A stretch of 64,000 bases of DNA, taken from positions 2,170,001 through 2,234,000 of the forward strand of contig OZ251573.1 in the NCBI GenBank assembly GCA_965243545.1. The letters are read 5' to 3'. Shown here piece after piece: positions 17,627 through 25,121 of the stretch. The position numbers and the translations under genes were made by a program. Under the pieces are notes generated by a model that worked only from the letters and a program-made list of their open reading frames with translations, made no database searches and was not told where the DNA came from. The stretch's first letter is position 1. Each line of letters opens with the position of its first letter. The DNA comes from CATQHW01 sp965243545 (lineage in GTDB: Bacteria > Spirochaetota > Spirochaetia > SZUA-6 > Bin103).

Positions 17627-18946
17627 ATGGCGACCGGCGGAGCGGCGGCGGAGGCGCCGGACCGGCTTTCCTGCCGCCGGGCGATAGAGGCGTTGCGCAA
17701 CGGCGTGCCCAACCGGGAGGCGGTGCGCATCCTCGGCAGCACGCAGCCGGACGCCGAACGGCTTTTCCGGACCGTCCTGCAACAGGCGGAGAGCCGGAGC
17801 GAGACGGCAGCCGGCCGCGGGCTCCTGATTTCGGGCGACTTCGGCACCGGCAAATCGCACCTGCTGGAGCACTTCGAGCATCTGTCCCTGGAGCGGAACT
17901 TCGTCTGCAGCCGCGTGGCGGTGAGCAAGGAGACGCCGTTCTACGACCTGGCCAAGATGTTCCGCTCGGCCGTCGATCACGGCACGGTGCCCGGCGGCGA
18001 AGTCGGTGTGATGGTGGATGAGATCGGCCACGGTCTCAACCCGGATTCCGGCGAATACGCGCGCTTCTTCCGGTGGGCGAACGAGGCGGACAACGGCCTG
18101 CACCGCATCTTTCCGGCATCCTTGATGGTGCACGAACGCCTGCCGGATCAGGACACGCTCAGCGCCATCCGCTGGTTCTGGTCCGGAGACAAGATCGCCG
18201 TGGGCGACGTGAAGCGGGCTCTGCGCCAGCTCGGCCAACACGGCTCGTACCCGTTCCGGGCGCCGAAGCTCCGCGAGTTGCCCCCGCAGCGCCTGCGCTT
18301 TGTGCTGGAGATGATCAAGGCGGCCGGTTATCGCGGCTGGGTGGTGCTGATCGACGAGCTGGAGCTGATCGGCAGCTACAGCGTGCTGCAGCGCGCCCGT
18401 TCCTACGCCGAGCTGGCGCGCTGGATGGGAGAGACGCAGGACCACTATCCCGGCTTGGCGGTGGTGGCGGCGATCACCGAGGACTTCGCCGAGGCGATCC
18501 TGGATCAGAAGCAGGACCGGACGAAGGTGCCGGAACGGATGCGCGCGCGCGGCGAACCGGACACGCTGCAGGCGGCGGAGGCCGGCATGCGCTGGCTCGC
18601 CTCGCAACGCACCGCGCTGCATGACGTCACCGCTCACGACGTGGAAGCCGCGGTGGACAAGATCAGGCGCCTCTACCAGGCGGCGTACGACTGGCCGGCG
18701 CCGCCCGCCTCGCCCACCCCGCCGGACGCCGCCGGCTACCAGAAGCGGATGCGCTACAAGGTGCGCGCGGCGATCACCACCTGGGACCTGCAGCGCCTGC
18801 ATCCCGACGCCGAGCCCGACCTGGAGAGCGAGGAGTACCAGTCTTCCTACACCGAGGACCCCGACCTGGCGGTCGAAACCGGCCAGGACGCGCCGGCCGC
18901 CCCGGAGGAGCTGCCCCCGCCGGACCGGGACCAGCCGGGTAGCTGA
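17627..18946 (+). CDS. brxD: BREX-system ATP-binding protein BrxD-like (DUF2791)
   Basis: 439 residues, the usual BrxD size. The N-terminal phrase RRAIEALRNGVPNREAVRILG is characteristic of the family. Walker A is GDFGTGKS (70-77) and Walker B is VVLIDELELI with D243-E244. AVSKETPFYDLAKMFR follows the P-loop, and the sensor region is VAAITEDFAEAILDQKQDR. The C-terminus (about 400-439) is an acidic, proline-rich tail. BrxD belongs to BREX type 2, where it normally follows pglZ. Here it sits on the opposite strand, 41 kb from pglZ at the right edge, within a cassette of other ATPases. It may serve that BREX system or a distinct one. Confidence 0.8.
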   Translation: MATGGAAAEAPDRLSCRRAIEALRNGVPNREAVRILGSTQPDAERLFRTVLQQAESRSETAAGRGLLISGDFGTGKSHLLEHFEHLSLERNFVCSRVAVSKETPFYDLAKMFRSAVDHGTVPGGEVGVMVDEIGHGLNPDSGEYARFFRWANEADNGLHRIFPASLMVHERLPDQDTLSAIRWFWSGDKIAVGDVKRALRQLGQHGSYPFRAPKLRELPPQRLRFVLEMIKAAGYRGWVVLIDELELIGSYSVLQRARSYAELARWMGETQDHYPGLAVVAAITEDFAEAILDQKQDRTKVPERMRARGEPDTLQAAEAGMRWLASQRTALHDVTAHDVEAAVDKIRRLYQAAYDWPAPPASPTPPDAAGYQKRMRYKVRAAITTWDLQRLHPDAEPDLESEEYQSSYTEDPDLAVETGQDAPAAPEELPPPDRDQPGS

Positions 18947-18950
18947 GCCG

Positions 18951-19019
18951 ATTTCCGCAACTTCCTTGCGGGAAAATCCTGTTTTTCCGCAGATCAGTTG
19001 CCGGAAATGGCGATTTCCG
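18951..19019. repeat. Cluster of three inverted repeats (TTTCCGCAA / TTGCGGAAA type)
   Basis: Between the brxD stop and the DUF4143 gene, TTTCCG occurs at 18952, 18985 and 19014, and its inverse at 18966-18975 (TTGCGGGAAA) and 18999-19007 (TTGCCGGAAA). These give nested hairpins, including a perfect 7-bp stem CGGAAAT-GGCG-ATTTCCG (19002-19019). The first hairpin could terminate the cassette transcript; the array could also be an operator or an RNA switch for the DUF4143 gene. Confidence 0.55.
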
Positions 19020-19032
19020 TCAGGATGACGGC

Positions 19033-20187
19033 GTGCCGCTCACCCGCCGCCTTGATCTGCGCCGTGACCTTGCCAGCCGTTCCGTGTTCCTGTTCGGCCC
19101 GCGGCAGACCGGCAAGACCACGTGCCTGCAGCAGACGTTCCCGGCTTCCCCGTGGTTCAACCTGCTGCGCGGAGAGGTGTTCCTGCGCCTGTCGCGGGAG
19201 CCCGGCCGGCTGCGCGCCGAGTTGGCGGCCGTCGAGCCGTCGGCCGGGCCGGTCATCATCGACGAAGTGCAGAAGCTCCCCGGCCTGCTCGACGAGGTGC
19301 ACGATCTGATCGAGAGCCGCGGCTTCCGGTTCGTGCTGGCGGCCAGCAGCCCCGCCAAGCTCCGCCGCGGCGGCGTGAACCTGCTCGGCGGCCGGGCGCG
19401 CATCCGCAACCTGTTCCCGTTCGTCTCCGCCGAGGTGCCGGACTGGGATCTGCTGCGGGCGGTCAACGCCGGCGGCATCCCCGCGATCTACTACTCGGAC
19501 GATCCGCTCGAGGACCTGCGCGCCTACTGCGGCGCCTATCTGCAGCTCGAGGTGCAGGCCGAGGGACTGGTGCGCGGCGTGGAGCCGTTTTCGCGCTTCC
19601 TCACCGCCGCAGCGCTCTGCTGCGGGGAGCAGGTCGTGTTCGATCGGCTGGCCGCGGACGCCGCCGTGCCGCCGCGCACCGTCCGCGAGTACTTCCAGGT
19701 GCTGCAGGACACGCTCACCGGCTTCCTGCTGCCGCCGTACCGCCCGCGCCGGCCGCGGCGCAAACCGGTGTCGCGCGCCAAGCTGTATCTGTTCGACGTC
19801 GGCGTCGCCAACGCGCTGGCCGGCGTATCGCACGTCCGGCCCGGCAGCCCGGCGTTCGGCCGCGCCCTGGAGCACCTGATCTTCTGCGAGCTGCGCGCCT
19901 GGCAGTCGTATCACCGCGACCACAGCGGGCTTTCCTACTGGCGGACCGCCGACGGATCGGAGGTCGACTTCGTGGCCGGCGACGCCACCGCGATCGAGGT
20001 AAAGGCGACCGGCGCCGTGAGCGGCCGCGACCTCACCGGTCTGCGGCGGATCGCGCAGGAGGCACCGTGGCGGCGGCGCATCGTCGTCTGCACCGAATCG
20101 GCTGCGCGCATCGTCGACGGCATCGAGATCGTGCCGGTCCGGGAGTTCCTGCACCGGCTGTGGAGCGGCGACGTCATCGATCCATGA
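19033..20187 (+). CDS. AAA_14/DUF4143 ATPase
   Basis: 384 residues, GTG start at 19033. The N-terminal ATPase has Walker A FGPRQTGKTT (about 20-29) and Walker B VIIDEVQKLPGLL, the AAA_14 signature. A short helical segment (RTVREYFQVLQDTLTGFLLPPY) leads to the DUF4143 domain. There YWRTADGSEVDFVAG and TAIEVKATG give the E-VD-x-x-EVK pattern of the PD-(D/E)xK nuclease fold. These proteins are widespread and poorly characterised; some are suspected of DNA-related or toxin-like roles. The ATPase asparagine-rich finger region is not identifiable. A hairpin cluster separates it from brxD, so it may be independently regulated. Confidence 0.8.
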   Translation: MPLTRRLDLRRDLASRSVFLFGPRQTGKTTCLQQTFPASPWFNLLRGEVFLRLSREPGRLRAELAAVEPSAGPVIIDEVQKLPGLLDEVHDLIESRGFRFVLAASSPAKLRRGGVNLLGGRARIRNLFPFVSAEVPDWDLLRAVNAGGIPAIYYSDDPLEDLRAYCGAYLQLEVQAEGLVRGVEPFSRFLTAAALCCGEQVVFDRLAADAAVPPRTVREYFQVLQDTLTGFLLPPYRPRRPRRKPVSRAKLYLFDVGVANALAGVSHVRPGSPAFGRALEHLIFCELRAWQSYHRDHSGLSYWRTADGSEVDFVAGDATAIEVKATGAVSGRDLTGLRRIAQEAPWRRRIVVCTESAARIVDGIEIVPVREFLHRLWSGDVIDP

Positions 20188-20235
20188 GCCCGCGGCGCCG
20201 GAGCGCGGCGCGCACCGCCCAGTCGGGTCTGCCGG

Positions 20236-21093
20236 TTACGCGGTCACGCCGTAGAACGACTCCGCGTTGGTGCGGAACAGCTTGACCTCCACCTCCGGGT
20301 CAAGGGGGCCGAGCAGCTGGCGGTGCGTGGCGAGCATACCGGCGTAGTCGGTGGTGAGAAGCGCCACCGGCCAGTCGCTGCCCCACAGCAACCGGTCAGG
20401 ACCCAGCTCGTCCAGGTAGAACGCCGTATACGGGCGCACCGCGTCGATCGGCCAGCCTTGCCGGGGGCGGTCCAGGTACTCCTGCACCCGCGTCACCTGC
20501 GGCGACAGCGACAGCTTGCAGAACGCCCCGGTGCCGCGCGCGATGCGCCGCATCGCCTGCTCCCACGCCGGCTCCACGGTCCCGTCGAAGTCGGGCTTGC
20601 CGTAGTGCTCGACCACGCACTTGAGGTCCGGCACCCGCTCGATCGCGGCGGCGATGCCGTCCAGGTGGCGGACCAGCGGCAGGAAGTCGTGGATCAGGCC
20701 GCGGCGCGCCAGCTCCTTCAACCCCTCGATCACCGCCGGCTTGGCGGCGACGCCGGGGTCGGGATGCGCTTCGAAGTTCATGCGGATGCCGCGGAACTTG
20801 GGGAGCTTCTGCCATTCGTCGAGCGCATGTCCCAGGCCCGGGTCGTCCAGGTCGGCGCGCAGGATCAGGCCGCCGACGAAGTCGTACCGGGCGGCGAAGT
20901 CGATGATCGTCCGGTTGTCGACAGGGGTGTCGCCGGCCTCGACGATCACGCAACGGGTCACGCCGGCCGGCCTTGACGCCGCCTGGTGCTCGACCGGCGT
21001 GTAGTCCTGATACAGGACGTCCCAGCTCGGATCGAGCCAGCTGTTGGTCTTTCGCCACCAGAAGTGGCAGTGCGTGTCGACTATGCGGTCCAT
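20236..21093 (-). CDS. Amidohydrolase 2 family lactonase-like metal hydrolase
   Basis: 285 residues of the COG3618 type (TIM-barrel metal-dependent hydrolases such as L-fuconolactonase and pyrone/lactone hydrolases). Metal ligands are visible: DTHCHFW at residues 6-12 (HxH), and LLWGSDWPVALL near residue 240 for the catalytic Asp. FRGIRMNFE, KCVVEHYGKPDFDG and FCKLSLSPQV are the expected barrel strands. Relatives open sugar lactones in deoxy-sugar or uronate breakdown, which fits the glycan genes around it, but the substrate is not shown by sequence. It lies 10 nt downstream of a propeller gene and a TAGTCT box precedes its ATG by 7 nt. Confidence 0.8.
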   Translation of the reverse strand: MDRIVDTHCHFWWRKTNSWLDPSWDVLYQDYTPVEHQAASRPAGVTRCVIVEAGDTPVDNRTIIDFAARYDFVGGLILRADLDDPGLGHALDEWQKLPKFRGIRMNFEAHPDPGVAAKPAVIEGLKELARRGLIHDFLPLVRHLDGIAAAIERVPDLKCVVEHYGKPDFDGTVEPAWEQAMRRIARGTGAFCKLSLSPQVTRVQEYLDRPRQGWPIDAVRPYTAFYLDELGPDRLLWGSDWPVALLTTDYAGMLATHRQLLGPLDPEVEVKLFRTNAESFYGVTA

Positions 21094-21100
21094 GGCGGCA

Positions 21101-21106
21101 AGACTA
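21101..21106 (-). promoter_or_regulatory. TANNNT box (TAGTCT) 7 nt before amidohydrolase ATG
   Basis: On the minus strand TAGTCT ends 7 nt before the ATG at 21093, and its TAG is also the stop codon of the upstream propeller gene. There is no clear Shine-Dalgarno sequence. It may be an internal leaderless promoter, or a coincidence created by the stop codon. Confidence 0.25.
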
Positions 21107-22624
21107 CGCCGCGAACTGGAACGCGTACAGCCGCGCCGCGCGCAGGCGGACGTGCAGCTGCACCGGCCGGCCCGCCAGATCGGCCGGCAACCGGTCGCGT
21201 CCGCCCCAGCGGACCGCGCCGTCGAGCGCGTCGGCGCGCACCGGCCGGCAGTCGTCGAAACCGTGGCCGGCGATCGGTTCGCCGCCGTCGACCGACACCA
21301 GCTGCGCGGTGAGCTCCGCCTCCGGCCCCAGCGCCTCCACGTTGACCAGCAGCCGCGTCCCGGAGAACGACAGCGGCCGGGTGATGAACCGGCCCCCCTC
21401 CGCGCCGGCCTCGATACCGATGATCCGGTCGCGCCGGAAGGTGACGCGGCCGACGCGGCTGCGTTGCGCGTAGCCGAGCTCGATCGGCTTGGCGCCGCCG
21501 TGCGGCCCGTCGCCCGACCGGTAGTAGAGCGCCAGCGTGTCGTCGTCGACCGCCACGAAGCCGGGGGCGACCGACACGATGTAGCAGTCGTACTCGCCCG
21601 GCGCGCCCAACGGGACGAAGGTGTCGCGGTTGGCGCGGAACCAAGTGCGGTTGTCGCGGCTGGTGCAGACCTGCACCTCGAAGGTCCCCTCGTAGTGGCG
21701 GTAGAAGGACGGGAACATGAAGTGCAGGTTGGGCGAGTACGGGTAGCGCGCGTAGGCGCTGTTGTAGATGTCGGTGTCCAGGGTGTCGTGAAAGTCGGCG
21801 GCCAGCGCGATGCCGGTGCTCTCCCAGTTGCGGTAGTCGAACGACTCCAGCCGGCCGACCGCGCGCCCCCGCCGCTCGCCGCGGACGCTGACGCCGCCGG
21901 CCTGCAGCGCCGCGTGCTCGGCGGTGGCGCGGTGGTAAGCGACGTAGCGGCCCAGCGTGTGGTCCCAGCAGGCGCTGTTCTGGGAGTCGCAGTACTTGCC
22001 CAGAAAGTTGTCGTAGTACCGGGTCCAGCGCAGCCCGTCCGGCGATGCGGCGCCGCGCAGCATGCCGACGTTGTGGGTGAACGGCAGCTCGGAAATCTGC
22101 GGTCCCCACCAGTCGGTGTAGATCAGCTTGTAGCGCTCGCCGTCCAGGGCGTTCGGGTCGATGAAGACGTTGCCGGATTCCGGCGACACGCCGGCCAGCC
22201 CGCCGTCGAACACCACGTTGTTGCGCGCGGTGCCGGCCACCTCGACCAGACCGAGCTCGCGGCGCGTGAACTCCAGGCCGTCGTCCGACTCCGCGTAGCT
22301 CAGGAACAGGCCGCTACGGGCCTCCGGGTGGTAGGAGTTGTACCACATGCGGTAGCGGCCATCGTCCTTGAGGACGGTGAGCCAGGCGGAGCCCTCCTCC
22401 CAGGGCGGCTGCCCCTCGAACAGCGGCCCGTGCTTGTCGACCGCGCCGAGCGTCCAGGCGATGCCGCGCGGGTACTGCTCGTGGCCGCGGCCCATCGCCA
22501 GAAAGAAATCGTCGACCAGGAGCTGGCGGTCGCCGCCGACGTCGACCGGCTGCACGCGGCGCGGGTCGACGTGGGTGTTCACCGCCAGGTTGAAGTTGTC
22601 CATGTCGTGGGAGATGACTGCCAT
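21104..22624 (-). CDS. Beta-propeller glycosidase-like protein, paralogue 4
   Basis: 506 residues. Early segments are DRQLLVDDFFLAMGRGHEQYPRG and GRYRMWYNSYHPE, then blade motifs SYAESDDGLEFTRRELGLVE and GAASPDGLRWTRYYD. The C-terminal beta-sandwich (about 405-506) contains GGEPIAGHGFDDCRPVRADAL and ends RLYAFQFAA. The xQLLVDDFF start and the DLYxFxF end match the other propeller proteins here. Two ATGs are possible (22624 and 22603). I take 22624 because TATACT ends 6 nt before it, implying a leaderless start. Catalytic residues are not identified. Confidence 0.65.
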   Translation of the reverse strand: MAVISHDMDNFNLAVNTHVDPRRVQPVDVGGDRQLLVDDFFLAMGRGHEQYPRGIAWTLGAVDKHGPLFEGQPPWEEGSAWLTVLKDDGRYRMWYNSYHPEARSGLFLSYAESDDGLEFTRRELGLVEVAGTARNNVVFDGGLAGVSPESGNVFIDPNALDGERYKLIYTDWWGPQISELPFTHNVGMLRGAASPDGLRWTRYYDNFLGKYCDSQNSACWDHTLGRYVAYHRATAEHAALQAGGVSVRGERRGRAVGRLESFDYRNWESTGIALAADFHDTLDTDIYNSAYARYPYSPNLHFMFPSFYRHYEGTFEVQVCTSRDNRTWFRANRDTFVPLGAPGEYDCYIVSVAPGFVAVDDDTLALYYRSGDGPHGGAKPIELGYAQRSRVGRVTFRRDRIIGIEAGAEGGRFITRPLSFSGTRLLVNVEALGPEAELTAQLVSVDGGEPIAGHGFDDCRPVRADALDGAVRWGGRDRLPADLAGRPVQLHVRLRAARLYAFQFAA

Positions 22625-22630
22625 GCCGCC

Positions 22631-22636
22631 AGTATA
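22631..22636 (-). promoter_or_regulatory. -10 box TATACT directly before propeller gene (leaderless)
   Basis: On the minus strand TATACT is followed by six bases (GGCGGC) and then ATG at 22624. Transcription starting 6-7 nt after the box would begin at the start codon itself. No recognisable -35 element lies upstream. Confidence 0.45.
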
Positions 22637-22672
22637 GCCCGGGCCGGCAGTATGGCCCGGCGGCCGTTCGGG

Positions 22673-22678
22673 TATACT
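22673..22678 (+). promoter_or_regulatory. -10 box TATACT for enolase-superfamily gene
   Basis: TATACT lies 44 nt before the ATG at 22723, in the divergent region shared with the propeller gene. There is no convincing -35 hexamer in the GC-rich sequence upstream. Confidence 0.3.
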
Positions 22679-22722
22679 CGACGCCATGTGCAGGCGGCGC
22701 GCATGATCACGGTCTGACTCCC

Positions 22723-23841
22723 ATGCGCATCGATCGACTCGACGTCCATTACGTGGTCATGCCGCTCCTCTACCCGTGGCGCACCGCCTACGGCGAGGAT
22801 ACCGACATCCACTCGGTGCTGGTGAAGATCGAAAGCGGCGAGCATTCGGCGTGGGCGGAGAGCACGCCGTTCTTTGCCCCGCACTATCTCAGCGAGTCGG
22901 CCGGCTCGGTCTTCCACCACGTCACCGAGGTGTTCGGGCCGCACGTGGTCGGCCGCGAGTACGACACGGCCGCCGATCTCAACCGGCGGCTCAGCCCGTT
23001 CAAGGGCAACTCGTTCGCCAAGGCGGCGATCGAGGTGGGCTGGTGGACGCTCGAGAGCCGCATGACCGGCGCGCCGCTGCACCGGCTGCTCGGCGGCGCC
23101 GAACGGCAGGTCGCCGCCGGCGCCGACTTCGGCATCCAGGACTCGATCGACATGCTGCTCGGCAACGTCCAGCAGGCGGTCGACGCCGGCTTTCCCCGCA
23201 CCAAGCTCAAGGTGGCCAGGGGCTGGGACCTGGAGATGCTCCGCGCGGTCACCTCGACCTTCCCCGGCATGACCTTTCACATCGACTGCAACGCCGGCTA
23301 CACGCTCGACGATCTGCCGTTCTTCCGGGCGATCGACGGGATGGGCCTGGCGTTCATCGAACAGCCGCTGCACCACGCCGACGTACTGGACCACGCCGAG
23401 CTGGCCAAGCGGATCGGCACGCCGATCTGCCTGGACGAGACCGTCGTCGATCCGCGCTCCGCCGAACAGGCGATCCGCATCGGCGCCTGCCGGTACATCA
23501 ATATCAAACCGGCGCGCGTCGGCGGCCTGCAGAACGCGCTGGCCATCCACGACATGGCGCGGGACGCCGGCATCCCGGTGTGGATCGGCGGCATGTTGGA
23601 GAGCTCGGTCGGCGGCGCCGTCTGCGTCGAACTCGCCACCCTGCCCAACTGCACGTATCCGGGCGACCTGTTCCCGTCGTCCCGCTTCTATGCCCGCGAC
23701 CTGGCCGCCCCGCCGCTCGAATACGCCGCGCCGCACGCCTTCCGTCCGTTCCCGGCCGGCGGCCTGCCGGAACCGGACCCGGAGATGCTGGCGGAATGGA
23801 CGCAACGCCGCGCCGCGGTGACGGCCGGAGCCGGCCGGTGA
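22723..23841 (+). CDS. Enolase superfamily enzyme, OSBS/N-succinylamino-acid racemase type
   Basis: 372 residues. The N-terminal capping domain (about 1-125) begins MRIDRLDVHYVVMPLLYPW. The barrel has KLKVARGWD (second Lys of the KxK acid/base pair), metal ligands in HIDCNAGY, FIEQPL and CLDETV, and the second catalytic Lys in YINIKPARVGG. GGMLESSVG follows. This set is that of o-succinylbenzoate synthase and N-succinylamino-acid racemase. No menaquinone gene is nearby, so racemisation or another acid-sugar or amino-acid reaction is more likely than OSBS. Its TGA overlaps the following PhyH gene as GTGA, indicating joint action or at least co-expression. Confidence 0.82.
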   Translation: MRIDRLDVHYVVMPLLYPWRTAYGEDTDIHSVLVKIESGEHSAWAESTPFFAPHYLSESAGSVFHHVTEVFGPHVVGREYDTAADLNRRLSPFKGNSFAKAAIEVGWWTLESRMTGAPLHRLLGGAERQVAAGADFGIQDSIDMLLGNVQQAVDAGFPRTKLKVARGWDLEMLRAVTSTFPGMTFHIDCNAGYTLDDLPFFRAIDGMGLAFIEQPLHHADVLDHAELAKRIGTPICLDETVVDPRSAEQAIRIGACRYINIKPARVGGLQNALAIHDMARDAGIPVWIGGMLESSVGGAVCVELATLPNCTYPGDLFPSSRFYARDLAAPPLEYAAPHAFRPFPAGGLPEPDPEMLAEWTQRRAAVTAGAGR

Positions 23842-24629
23842 GCGCAACCGGCCTGCCTCCGGACCGGATCGAGGCGTTTCGCCGCGACGGCTACGTGATC
23901 CTGGAGCGTTTCCTGGAGCCGGCGTACAACGACCGGTTGATCGCCGAGGTCGACGCGCTGACGGCGGACCGCGCGCACGGCGGCGCGCCGCTGCCGATCT
24001 CCTTTCGGGAGATGGGGCTGCTCACCTCGCATCCGCCGATGATGGCCGTGCTCGAGTCGCTGATGGGGCCGCGCTTCGCCATGCACCACGTCCACGCCGC
24101 CCGGCACGACGCCGGCAATGACGGCGTCTGCTGGCATCAGGACTACGAACAGGCGCCGCACACCAACCGCTCGCACGTCATGGCGCACGTCTTCTACTAC
24201 CTCAACGGCCTCAACGGCGAGATCGGCGACCTGCTGGTGCTGCCGGGGTCGCAGGAGATCGTGGCGCAGGGACGCTTGACCCTGTTCGGCACCCGGGACC
24301 TGCCCGGATCGATCTGCGTCGACCGGCTGCCGCCCGGATCGGCGGTGATCGTGCACTCGGCCGTCTGGCACGCCCGGCGCCCCAAGCCCGGCGGCGAGCG
24401 GCGCGGGCGGTACTTCATCGACGTCTCCTATTGCCAGGACGGCGTGCTTTGGCCGGCGTACGGCATCGTGGAAGAGGTCAACCGGGAGGCGTTGCGGCGT
24501 GGCTGTGACCGCGCCGGCCGCTACCGGGACCTGTACGATTCGACCCGGTTCTTCGATCCGCGGCCGCTGCAGGAGCGCTTCGAGCAGACCAACCAAGGGA
24601 GCCTGCTGCTGCGACTGCAGGACCGCTAG
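23838..24629 (+). CDS. Phytanoyl-CoA dioxygenase (PhyH) family protein 2
   Basis: 263 residues, GTG start coupled to the upstream enolase by a GTGA overlap. DRIEAFRRDGYVILERFLEP is the standard PhyH opening. The iron-binding HxD is in VCWHQDYEQAP, and the distal His is in VIVHSAVWHARRPKPGGERRGRYFIDVSY, with the Arg that would bind 2-oxoglutarate. It should hydroxylate a small organic substrate using Fe(II) and 2-oxoglutarate. The neighbour suggests an amino-acid or acid-sugar derivative, but that is inference. No signal peptide. Confidence 0.82.
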   Translation: MSATGLPPDRIEAFRRDGYVILERFLEPAYNDRLIAEVDALTADRAHGGAPLPISFREMGLLTSHPPMMAVLESLMGPRFAMHHVHAARHDAGNDGVCWHQDYEQAPHTNRSHVMAHVFYYLNGLNGEIGDLLVLPGSQEIVAQGRLTLFGTRDLPGSICVDRLPPGSAVIVHSAVWHARRPKPGGERRGRYFIDVSYCQDGVLWPAYGIVEEVNREALRRGCDRAGRYRDLYDSTRFFDPRPLQERFEQTNQGSLLLRLQDR

Positions 24630-24650
24630 CGCGACGCATCGGAAGCCGCC

Positions 24651-25076
24651 ATGCTGGCCGTCACCCCGGCCATCGCCATTCCCGAAGACGAACTCGAAGA
24701 ACGCTTCATCCAGGCGAGCGGGCCGGGCGGCCAGAACGTCAACAAGGTCGCCACCGCCGTGCAACTCCGCTTCCGGGCGGCGGGTTCGCGGGCGCTTCCC
24801 GCCGAGGTCCGCGAACGCCTGCTGCGCTCCGCCGGCTCGCGGATCACGGCCGGCGGAGCGCTGGTCATCACGGCGCGCCGCTACCGCACCCAGGAATCGA
24901 ACCGGCGGGACGCGCGCGCCCGGCTGGCGGCGATCATCGCGCGGGCCGCCGAAGAGCCGCGCCCGCGGCGTCCGACCCGTCCCACCCGCGCCGCCCGGGA
25001 ACGGCGCCTGCAGGAGAAAGCGGAGCGCAGCCGGATCAAGCGCCGGCGCGCCGAACGGCCGGACGACGACGAGTGA
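24651..25076 (+). CDS. arfB: Alternative ribosome-rescue factor ArfB (YaeJ-type peptidyl-tRNA hydrolase)
   Basis: 141 residues, normal length for ArfB. The GGQ motif that hydrolyses peptidyl-tRNA on stalled ribosomes is in SGPGGQNVNKVATAVQLRF (GGQ at 26-28). The C-terminal tail from about residue 105 is strongly basic (ARERRLQEKAERSRIKRRR); in ArfB this tail enters the empty mRNA channel. It lacks the codon-recognition domain of RF1/RF2, as expected. It lies 21 nt after the PhyH gene and is probably on the same transcript, although functionally unrelated. Confidence 0.92.
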   Translation: MLAVTPAIAIPEDELEERFIQASGPGGQNVNKVATAVQLRFRAAGSRALPAEVRERLLRSAGSRITAGGALVITARRYRTQESNRRDARARLAAIIARAAEEPRPRRPTRPTRAARERRLQEKAERSRIKRRRAERPDDDE

Positions 25077-25121
25077 CGCCGGCAGCTGCGCCGGAGCCGG
25101 CGTTACGTATGGCCGCCAGCG

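Noticed and set aside
22723..23841. menC for menaquinone synthesis
   Set aside because: The motifs fit the OSBS/NSAR group, but no other men gene is present and a dioxygenase is coupled to it, so the menaquinone role is not supported.
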